From J084 sp964471405 (lineage in GTDB: Bacteria; Pseudomonadota; Alphaproteobacteria; Sphingomonadales; Rhodothalassiaceae): a stretch of DNA of 29,026 nucleotides. Each line of letters opens with the position of its first letter. The stretch's first letter is position 1. The notes below the pieces were generated by a model that saw only the letters and a list, made by a program, of their open reading frames with translations, was not told the DNA's origin and ran no database searches. The DNA lies in contig CAYYGH010000039.1 of assembly GCA_964471405.1 (NCBI GenBank), forward strand, positions 1 through 29,026. The letters run 5' to 3'. Made by a program: the position numbers and the translations under genes. Below are positions 23,594 through 29,026 of the stretch, in pieces.

Positions 23594-24502
23594 CTATTCG
23601 GCCTTGGCAGCCTCCTGCGCCGGAGCGGCTGCAGCGGCCTGTCCGGATTTGCTGTCACTCCCGTCCGGCTCGCCGGCAGCCTCCTTGCCTTCCGCGCTTC
23701 CGGAAGCCGGCCCGGACGCCTCACCGCTCTCGTCCGCCCCGGCCGTTTCGGCAGCCAGCGCCGGCTCGGGTGCCGGCTCCGCCGCCGCGCCGACATCCGC
23801 CCCGGCCGCCTTCATCTGCTCGGAAATGCCGTCAAGGATCGCGATCGCCACCAGATCGCAGTAGAGCTTGATGGCGCGGGTCGCGTCGTCATTGCCGGGG
23901 ATCGGATAGTCGATCCCGTCGGGGTCGGAATTGGTATCCAGCACGGCGACCACCGGAATGCCGAGCTTGTTGGCCTCGGCCACCGCGATCTTCTCGCGGT
24001 TGGTATCGATCACGAAGAGCACGTCCGGCAGGCCGCCCATGTCCCGGATGCCGCCCAGCGCGCGTTCCAGCTTCTCGCGCTGGCGGGTCAGCTGCAGGAG
24101 CTCCTTCTTGGTGAAGCCTTCGGTGCCCTTTTCCAGGATCTCGTCCAGCTCCTTGAGGCGCTTGATGGAGCGCGAGACCGTCTGCCAGTTCGTCAGCATG
24201 CCGCCCAGCCAGCGGTGGTTCACATAGTACTGCCCCGTACGCTTGGCGGCATCGGCGATGATCTCCTGGGCCTGGCGCTTTGTGCCGACGAACAGCACGC
24301 GCCCGCCACCTGCAACGATGTCGCGAATCGCCCCCAGAGCACGATAGAGCAGCGGCACCGTTTTCGTGAGATCGATGATGTGAACCCCGTCCCGCTCCCC
24401 GTAGATGTAGGGAGCCATCTTGGGATTCCAGCGATGGGTCTGGTGACCGAAATGAACGCCAGCCTCCAGCAGCTGGCGCAGACTGATCTGCGGCAACGCC
24501 AT
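23594..24502 (-). CDS. rpsB: 30S ribosomal protein S2 with extended acidic/Ala-rich tail
   Basis: 302 aa. S2 signatures: LLEAGVHFGHQTHRWNPKM near the N-terminus, and PDVLFVIDTNREKIAVAEA around 160-180. The globular protein ends near residue 233. A tail of about 69 residues, almost entirely Ala, Glu, Gly, Ser and Pro, follows. Bacterial S2 is usually 230-260 aa, and low-complexity tails occur in several alphaproteobacteria. The ATG at 24502 has AAAGGAG upstream. It is the first gene of the 11-kb minus-strand cluster, and its leader carries a strong hairpin. Confidence 0.98.
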   Translation of the reverse strand: MALPQISLRQLLEAGVHFGHQTHRWNPKMAPYIYGERDGVHIIDLTKTVPLLYRALGAIRDIVAGGGRVLFVGTKRQAQEIIADAAKRTGQYYVNHRWLGGMLTNWQTVSRSIKRLKELDEILEKGTEGFTKKELLQLTRQREKLERALGGIRDMGGLPDVLFVIDTNREKIAVAEANKLGIPVVAVLDTNSDPDGIDYPIPGNDDATRAIKLYCDLVAIAILDGISEQMKAAGADVGAAAEPAPEPALAAETAGADESGEASGPASGSAEGKEAAGEPDGSDSKSGQAAAAAPAQEAAKAE

Positions 24503-24547
24503 GTCCGTTGTCTCCTTTACCGGTTCCAACCTTGCGCGGGCACTGAA

Positions 24548-24568
24548 CCGTCCGGATCACCCGGACGG
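24548..24568 (-). promoter_or_regulatory. Hairpin in the rpsB leader
   Basis: CCGTCCGG (24548-24555) and CCGGACGG (24561-24568) form a perfect 8-bp GC stem around 5 nt, about 45 nt before the rpsB start. No U-run follows. S2 represses its own mRNA in other bacteria, so this is a candidate protein-binding site. Confidence 0.45.
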
Positions 24569-24646
24569 CACCGGCGGGCCGGATGCATGCCCTTGGAAGA
24601 CGTAAGGGCGCGCGCCGGCCTGTCACCCGCGTGCGGGATGCGGGCT

Positions 24647-24674
24647 CCCTAATGGAACGGGATGGAGAATGCAA
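24647..24674 (-). promoter_or_regulatory. Tentative rpsB promoter
   Basis: Minus strand: -35 TTGCAT (24669-24674), 16-bp spacer, -10 TTAGGG (24647-24652). The -35 is good and the -10 poor. It is placed here because this is the only promoter-like pair between rpsB and the repeats. Confidence 0.33.
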
Positions 24675-24852
24675 GAGCCGGCCCCATTTTCTTTCCCGCT
24701 CTTCACGGCCCCTCCCTCTCGCCCTCTGCCGGCAGATGCGCCGAATCCGGCAGGCAGGATCTCCGCTTCCTGCCATCCCCCTGCTTTGTCTCCCCTCCCT
24801 CTCATCCCCTGCTTTGCCCGATGAATCCACCCGGTGCCCCCTTCCCTCCCCT

Positions 24853-24885
24853 CGTCATTCGCCGCGAAAGCGGCGGAGCATCCAC
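24853..24885 (+). repeat. REP-like palindrome, copy 1
   Basis: CGTCATTCGCCGC, a GAAA tetraloop and GCGGCGGA. The 6-bp CGCCGC/GCGGCG stem is perfect. The right flank (GCATCCACC) is diverged from the consensus ATCCAGC. Confidence 0.7.
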
Positions 24886-24924
24886 CACAAAGCCGCTGGC
24901 TCCTCAGCGACGTGTTCCCCTTCC

Positions 24925-24957
24925 GCGTCATTCGCCGCTTCAGGCGGCGAATCCAGC
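24925..24957 (+). repeat. REP-like palindrome, copy 2
   Basis: CGTCATTCGCCGC, loop TTCAG, then GCGGCGAATCCAGC. An 8-bp perfect stem (TTCGCCGC/GCGGCGAA) is flanked by CGTCA and TCCAGC. It is the best copy in this orientation. Confidence 0.8.
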
Positions 24958-25035
24958 AGGCATGAGGGACGGTCTCGGGTGCTGGTGATTGCCCCCTTGC
25001 CGCCGGACCCGTTGGGCATGGCATCCCCGGCACCA

Positions 25036-25088
25036 GATGCTCTCTTCCCCTTCCGCTGGATCCGCCGGTCTTGGCCGGCGGATGACGA
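25036..25088 (-). repeat. REP-like palindrome, copy 3 (inverted) with extended flank
   Basis: Read on the plus strand: GCTGGATCCGCCGG, loop TCTTGG, CCGGCGGATGACGAG. This is the reverse complement of the copy 1/2 type. The left flank GATGCTCTC…CTTCC is shared with the repeats at 25241 and 25294, so the mobile unit was longer than the palindrome. Confidence 0.8.
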
Positions 25089-25181
25089 GAAAAAAGAACG
25101 CTGGCGGCCGGCGATTCACGCCGCACAGCCGCAGCTGACGGTTGGACAGATGCACCAGGAGGGGGTGACGCTCCCCTTTTT

Positions 25182-25214
25182 GCGTCGTTCGCCGGCTTGA
25201 CCGGCGAACCCAGC
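25182..25214 (+). repeat. REP-like palindrome, copy 4
   Basis: GCGTCGTTCGCCGG, loop CTTGA, CCGGCGAACCCAGC. It has a perfect 8-bp stem. One flank base differs on each side from copy 2. Confidence 0.78.
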
Positions 25215-25293
25215 TGGCGGGTAGGACGGCTCCGGCGCCGGACGATCTCTTCACTTCCTGCTGGATCCACAAGGAGAAGAAACCCGAGAGCTG

Positions 25294-25347
25294 GATGCTC
25301 TCACCGCTTCCCGCTGGATCCGCCGATCAAGTCGGCGGATGACGAGA
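25294..25347 (-). repeat. REP-like palindrome, copy 5 (inverted) with extended flank
   Basis: Plus-strand reading: GATGCTCTC…CTTCCCGCTGGATCC, then GCCGATCAAGTCGGC and GGATGACGAGAAG. Same orientation and same left flank as copy 3. A half copy (GGCGGATGACGAGAAG) follows at 25358-25373. Confidence 0.78.
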
Positions 25348-25461
25348 AGGGGAGGGACGGCGGATGACGAGAAGGGAAAATGTCGGGGGGTGACGTCGGA
25401 CGTGAATGGAGGTGCCTCCCGTCAGCCGGGAGCACGGAATCATCGGTGAAGGATGCTCCGC

Positions 25462-25490
25462 TTTACGCGCTCCGGTAAATGCTGTATCTT
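25462..25490 (+). promoter_or_regulatory. Promoter of the KAP NTPase gene
   Basis: -35 TTTACG (25462-25467), 17-bp spacer, -10 TATCTT (25485-25490). It lies 72 bp before the chosen start codon. Confidence 0.55.
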
Positions 25491-25501
25491 ATCCATACAG
25501 C
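25481..25501. promoter_or_regulatory. Dyad overlapping the KAP -10 box: candidate operator
   Basis: GCTGTAT (25481-25487), 7 bp, ATACAGC (25495-25501). It is a perfect inverted repeat of 7-bp arms, with arm centres about 14 bp apart. It covers the -10 and the predicted transcription start, the classic position of a repressor site. Confidence 0.55.
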
Positions 25502-25561
25502 TATCGCCTTTGCGGCAGGGGCCGGCAGGAGGCAGCCGCAGACATGGGGGAGGAGGGATCG

Positions 25562-27052
25562 ATGGCCGAGCAGACGACGCGCCGCGGCCGGCTGCCGCTG
25601 AAGTTGCCGGAGATCGACTGGGCGGACATCAAGGAAAACGGCGATCCCTTCGATCCCGCGCTCGACATCTTCGGCCTCAAGGACTTCGCGAAGGGGCTGA
25701 AGGACATCGTCGAAGGCGTGGAGCTGCCGTTCACGATCCTGCTCGATGGCCGCTGGGGCACCGGCAAGACGGTCTTCATCAAGCAGTGGGCCGTGATGAT
25801 GCGCAACGCCGGCGCCCGCGTCGTCTATTTCGACGCCTTCCGGCACGACTACCACGAAGACGCCTTCGCCGCCCTCGTCGGCGCGATCTTGCGGAAGTTC
25901 AAAGAGGAGTTCGAAAAGGCCGGTCTCAAGGAGCAGAAGCCCAAAATCTGGGAGGCCTTCAGAAAGCAGGCAGCCAATCTCGCAATCGCACTCGGCTTCG
26001 GAACGCTCAAGGGATTGGCGGGGCTTTTCACCGGCGGTGTCGCCGCCGCGGTGCTGGAGGAAAGCGAAGAAACGGCCCGGGAAACGTACGAGCGCAGCCT
26101 CGCCGCTCGCGTCGACGCCGCCTTCACACTGGAAAGCCACCTCGAGGCGTTCCGGAAGGCGCTGTCCGAGGCGGCCGCTGCGCCACTCCCGGACAGCAAA
26201 TCAGAGGGCGCAAATGAGAAATCAACGGCTGTCGAGCCCTACCTGATCGTCGTGATCGACGAGCTCGACCGCTGCCGCCCGGACTTCGCCCTGAAGATTC
26301 TGGAGCTCGTGAAACATGTGTTTCAAACGGACTCCGTATGTTCAGTTATTACTGCTGATATGGCAAATCTTGGAAAAATTATCTCTTCAACATATGGACA
26401 TAAGATCGACGTAGAAAGCATGGATTATTTGAAAAAATTTTACGACTTGTATATTCGATTTAAGAAGATAGATATACCAAATTATTACGGAAAAACCGGA
26501 ATTATAAATCCAGAAAGAAACTCGAAATTTAACACTGCAAATCAGGCCACGCTTACGATGATGGAAACATTTTCCCAAATACATCGCGCATATAATTTAT
26601 CGTTACGAGATCTGCAGAGATTATATTCATCCTCGATCGTATTTTATTTCATAGATGCAAAGAATGATGTTGAGAATCCGTCGATCGTTCGGGGAATTAT
26701 TGGGGGGCCAGCGGAAGGCTACAAATCGGGGCGACAACACGCACTCCTATCCTTTTTGCTGTTGCATCATGGAAAATCGTTTATCGAAGAAATTTCTAAC
26801 CTTAACAAGAAACGAAATCGGGAACACATCTATAAAATTGTTGATGATCATAGAAATGAAGTTACATCTTTCAGGACATTTAAAGTAATAATGCAAATAA
26901 ATTCTCTGATGAAAAGAATCGAAAATCGTGATACACCAGGTGGTGAAATAAGTCTTGAATTAGAGACATTAACATTAAATGACTTTAAGGAAATTGCGTC
27001 GTTATGGGAGTCCGTTGAACATTTTAAATTAGAATTTCCAGAGAATTCCTAA
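25562..27052 (+). CDS. KAP-family P-loop NTPase, compositionally mosaic
   Basis: 496 aa from the ATG at 25562, chosen for GGGGAGGAGG upstream. Walker A is GRWGTGKT at 63-70. Walker B is LIVVIDELDRC with D233 and E234, followed by the KAP-typical DFALKILELVKHVF and a sensor-like VITADMANLGKIISSTYG. Between the Walker motifs lies a hydrophobic pair (about 135-167, LAIALGFGTLKGLAGLFTGGVAAAVL), the membrane insertion typical of KAP NTPases. The family is named after Kidins220/ARMS and PifA of plasmid F, which excludes phage T7; bacterial members are often plasmid or defence associated. Codons up to about 26,320 are GC-rich like the host. From there to the stop the gene is about 30% GC with many ATA, AGA and TTA codons, yet the frame and the KAP motifs run through unbroken. 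The stop overlaps the convergent DUF3501 stop. Confidence 0.9.
   Translation: MAEQTTRRGRLPLKLPEIDWADIKENGDPFDPALDIFGLKDFAKGLKDIVEGVELPFTILLDGRWGTGKTVFIKQWAVMMRNAGARVVYFDAFRHDYHEDAFAALVGAILRKFKEEFEKAGLKEQKPKIWEAFRKQAANLAIALGFGTLKGLAGLFTGGVAAAVLEESEETARETYERSLAARVDAAFTLESHLEAFRKALSEAAAAPLPDSKSEGANEKSTAVEPYLIVVIDELDRCRPDFALKILELVKHVFQTDSVCSVITADMANLGKIISSTYGHKIDVESMDYLKKFYDLYIRFKKIDIPNYYGKTGIINPERNSKFNTANQATLTMMETFSQIHRAYNLSLRDLQRLYSSSIVFYFIDAKNDVENPSIVRGIIGGPAEGYKSGRQHALLSFLLLHHGKSFIEEISNLNKKRNREHIYKIVDDHRNEVTSFRTFKVIMQINSLMKRIENRDTPGGEISLELETLTLNDFKEIASLWESVEHFKLEFPENS
26320..27050. other. AT-rich foreign segment inside the KAP gene
   Basis: Composition drops from about 67% GC (40/60 in 25801-25860) to 32% (19/60 in 26341-26400) and 27% (16/60 in 26461-26520). 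It stays low up to the stop codon and returns at once to GC-rich sequence in the DUF3501 gene. The left border lies within about 30 bp around 26,310-26,340. I see no repeats, integrase or attachment site at either border. Confidence 0.85.
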
Positions 27053-27642
27053 GAAACATCCCCCTTCACCTCTTCGACCACCTCGGGCGGGATGACGGCC
27101 ATGTGGCGGTAGTTGGGGTGGTCGATGGCGAAGATCACGGGGCCGGTCCAGGCCTTGAAGGCCTTCACCTGCTCGGGCGTCATGCGGAAATGGAGGAAAT
27201 GCACGGATGACGCGCGGCCATCCGGCGTCGAGCGCTCGACGTCGTGCTCCGGCTCGCCGGGGATGTCCACGTCGCCGAAGCGGATGTGCATCGTCCGCTC
27301 CACGCCGCCGAGGCGCGAGAGGATCCGCTCGCGCCGCTCCCTGTCCTCGATCTCGAACATCACGGTGGCGACGAGCTCGCGGCCGTCGGGCACCAGCGGC
27401 GCATAGGCCGCCAGCTCGTCGGCGATCTGCTCCTCGCCGCCGCGTTCGGTGATCAGCATCTCGTGCACCTGGTACCACATCGTGTCCCAGTTCTCGAAGA
27501 TCACCGTCGCATAGGGGCCGACGTGGAAGCGCCGGCGGCGCTTGGTCTCGATCATCTCGCGCCGCTTGTCGGCCCGGATCTTCGCATAGTCCTCGATCGG
27601 GATCACGTCCTCGCGGGTGAGCGTGCGGGCCTGTTTCGGCAT
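27049..27642 (-). CDS. DUF3501 family protein
   Basis: 197 aa, soluble. The N-terminus LTREDVIPIEDYAKIRADKRREMIETKRRRR followed by VGPYATVIFENWDTMWYQVHEML is the recognisable DUF3501 pattern, and the length fits. No metal-binding Cys is seen. Members usually sit beside the Fe-S protein found here just upstream (38-bp gap), often with a rubrerythrin-like gene, and no function has been assigned to my knowledge. ATG at 27642 has GAAGGAGGG upstream. Its TAG shares bases with the TAA of the convergent KAP gene. Confidence 0.87.
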   Translation of the reverse strand: MPKQARTLTREDVIPIEDYAKIRADKRREMIETKRRRRFHVGPYATVIFENWDTMWYQVHEMLITERGGEEQIADELAAYAPLVPDGRELVATVMFEIEDRERRERILSRLGGVERTMHIRFGDVDIPGEPEHDVERSTPDGRASSVHFLHFRMTPEQVKAFKAWTGPVIFAIDHPNYRHMAVIPPEVVEEVKGDVS

Positions 27643-27680
27643 GTCTGCGAACCCTCCTTCGATCTTCGCGCCCGCGGCCC

Positions 27681-29024
27681 TCAGGCGACCGCAAGCCCGT
27701 AGCTTTCGGCCAGAATCTCGACCGGATGCGGCTGGCGCAGCCGCTCGCCGCCTTCCTCATCACGGATCAGCTGCTCCAGATGGATCCCGGCCAGCGGGCA
27801 TTCCGAGCAGCGATGGGCCGCGCCGCTTTCGGCCTGGCGCCGCGCCGCCGGCCGGCCGACCTTGCAGGCGGTGGCGAAATGCTCGGCCATCATGCCCCAT
27901 TTGCCGCCGTGGCCGGAGCAGCGCTCGACGATCGTGATCTCGGCCTCGGGGATGAGCCGCAGCATCTCGACGGCCTTCGCCCCCATGTTCTGGGCGCGCG
28001 CATGACAGGCCAGATGCACGGCGATCCCGCCCGCGACCGGCTTGCGACCGTCGACGAGACCATGGCGCTTGTGGATGTCCACGACATATTCGGCGATGTC
28101 GAAGGTGGCCTCGGCCAACCGCTTGACGCCCTCGTCTTCCGGCAGGATGAGCGGCCATTCGAATTTGAGCATCAGCGCGCAGGACGGCACGGCCGCGACC
28201 ACGTCCCAGCCCTCCTCCGCAAGCGGCAGCAGCGCGCGCTTGACGGCTTCGGCCTGGGCCGCGACGCCCGCGATGTCGCCGTTCTCGAGCTTCGGCATGC
28301 CGCAGCAGGCCGGATGCAGCACCCGGGTTTCCACGCCGTTCAGCGCCAGCACGGCGCGGGCCGCGCGCACCGCGCGGTGGTCGTTCCAGTTGCCGAAGCA
28401 GGTGGCATAGAGCACGGCCCGGCGCTTGCCGAAGGCGGGGGCCTCGCGGTTCACGTCCACGGGATGCGCCGCCGCCTCGCGCTCCATGGGCGGCGCCTCG
28501 AAGGGCGGCACCTCGGCACGGGCGTCGATATGGGCCAGCTTCTCCATCACCGGGCGCGTGAGGCGATTGTCGCGCCGGGTCGCCCAGTTGACGAGCCCGG
28601 GCAGCGCCATGGCGAGCCGGCCGTTGCGGTCCGTCTCGGCAAGCTGGCGGTCCACGAAGCGGCGCTCGCCGCGGCGGAACTCGGCCGCCCGGTAGCGCAG
28701 CATCAGATGCGGGAAGTCGATGTTGAACTCATGCGGCGGCACATAGGGGCATTTGGTCATGAAGCACATGTCGCAGAGCGTGCAGGCGTCCACGACCTGC
28801 TTGAAGTCCGCCGAATCGACGGAATCGAGCTCGCCGGTCTCGGATTCGTCGATGATGTCGAACAGCCGCGGGAAGGCGTCGCACAGATTGAAGCAGCGCC
28901 GGCAGGTGTGGCAGATGTCGAAGACCCGCCGCATCTCGCGGTCGATCTCCTCCGGGTCATAGAAGGACTCCTCGCGCCACGGGATCGGATGACGCGTCGG
29001 CGCCTCCAGACTGCCTTCGCGCAT
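27681..29024 (-). CDS. Fe-S oxidoreductase, GlpC/heterodisulfide-reductase related
   Basis: 447 aa from an ATG two bases inside the window edge, so the true start may lie further out. Two [4Fe-4S] motifs: CHTCRRCFNLC (C38, C41, C44, C48) and CTLCDMCFMTKCP (C81, C84, C87, C92). The second has one extra residue before the last Cys, as I remember from this subfamily. Two CCG-type domains follow: HPACCGMPKLENGD, and HLACHA…ERCSGHGGKWGM where the second CC is CS. A further CSEC lies near the C-terminus. The architecture resembles GlpC, GlcF and HdrB/D electron-transfer subunits, but the partner here is DUF3501 rather than a flavoprotein. Probably a cytoplasmic redox protein, perhaps in peroxide or thiol metabolism; the substrate is unknown. 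Confidence 0.88.
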   Translation of the reverse strand: MREGSLEAPTRHPIPWREESFYDPEEIDREMRRVFDICHTCRRCFNLCDAFPRLFDIIDESETGELDSVDSADFKQVVDACTLCDMCFMTKCPYVPPHEFNIDFPHLMLRYRAAEFRRGERRFVDRQLAETDRNGRLAMALPGLVNWATRRDNRLTRPVMEKLAHIDARAEVPPFEAPPMEREAAAHPVDVNREAPAFGKRRAVLYATCFGNWNDHRAVRAARAVLALNGVETRVLHPACCGMPKLENGDIAGVAAQAEAVKRALLPLAEEGWDVVAAVPSCALMLKFEWPLILPEDEGVKRLAEATFDIAEYVVDIHKRHGLVDGRKPVAGGIAVHLACHARAQNMGAKAVEMLRLIPEAEITIVERCSGHGGKWGMMAEHFATACKVGRPAARRQAESGAAHRCSECPLAGIHLEQLIRDEEGGERLRQPHPVEILAESYGLAVA

Positions 29025-29026
29025 GG

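Larger units (their letters stand above)
24700..25460. other. Gene-free region built largely of REP-like palindromes
   Basis: About 760 bp with no credible gene, between the rpsB promoter and the KAP NTPase promoter. It holds five full palindromic repeats in both orientations (listed separately). Fragments are also present: 24728-24749, 25241-25268 (left half only: ACTTCCTGCTGGATCC) and 25355-25372 (right half only: CGGCGGATGACGAG). No transposase gene is present. Confidence 0.75.

Noticed and set aside
1100..24700. tRNA, rRNA or known riboswitch in the gaps
   Set aside because: I looked for cloverleaf-like ends (GGTTCGA-type T-loops) and aptamer cores in the intergenic stretches and saw none. 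A covariance-model search would be needed to be certain.
24853..25373. CRISPR-like array
   Set aside because: Copies differ in sequence, alternate in orientation, and are separated by 72-182 bp of unequal spacing. They are palindromes in the REP style, and no cas genes are present.
26310..26345. Frameshift or gene fusion artefact at the composition border of the KAP gene
   Set aside because: The frame stays open and the expected post-Walker-B helix and sensor motif continue smoothly, so a simple indel is unlikely. Misassembly cannot be excluded without reads and is kept as a test.

Overview
The window looks like the chromosome of a high-GC alphaproteobacterium. The evidence is the essential gene order rpsB-tsf-pyrH-frr-uppS-cdsA-dxr-rseP-bamA-skp-fabZ on the minus strand, a single-PDZ RseP, a MaeB with fused phosphotransacetylase domain, a TipN-like coiled-coil polarity protein, and a receiver protein with the arginine-rich FGPDRRRR tail I associate with this class. 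I cannot name the genus.

Layout. (1) 1-1607, minus: an uncharacterised 118-aa gene, a CheY-like receiver lacking its phospho-acceptor Asp, and an overlapping Hpt protein. (2) 1739-7805, plus: a large membrane-anchored coiled-coil protein (TipN-like), then a complete TRAP transporter dctP-dctQ-dctM with a lipoprotein-type binding subunit. (3) 7843-12904, mainly minus: a small membrane protein, the malic enzyme maeB with its terminator, and two tandem GIN-domain (DUF2807) envelope proteins behind a strong promoter with a palindrome in its spacer. (4) 12963-13110: degenerate repeats. (5) 13216-24674, minus: the translation, isoprenoid and envelope-assembly cluster. It covers ribosomal protein S2, EF-Ts, UMP kinase, ribosome recycling factor, undecaprenyl-PP synthase, CDP-DAG synthase, DXP reductoisomerase, the site-2 protease RseP, BamA, Skp and FabZ. 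The lpxD/lpxA/lpxB genes that usually follow skp are absent. (6) 24700-25460: a gene-free stretch filled with REP-like palindromes in both orientations. (7) 25462-27052, plus: a KAP-family P-loop NTPase with its own promoter and a dyad over the -10. Its coding sequence switches abruptly, in frame, from about 67% GC to about 30% GC just after Walker B. (8) 27049-29024, minus: a DUF3501 protein and a two-cluster Fe-S/CCG-domain protein, an uncharacterised redox pair.

How the genes work together. The minus-strand cluster makes ribosomes productive (S2, EF-Ts, RRF), supplies isoprenoid and phospholipid precursors (Dxr, UppS, CdsA, FabZ) and builds the outer membrane (RseP, BamA, Skp). The TRAP system and MaeB could form one organic-acid module: uptake of a carboxylate or keto acid, and malate-to-pyruvate conversion. 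The most unusual locus is the mosaic KAP NTPase, which sits between a repeat cluster and the stop codon of a metabolic gene. It is a candidate phage-defence or conflict gene whose sensor half has been replaced by foreign DNA.
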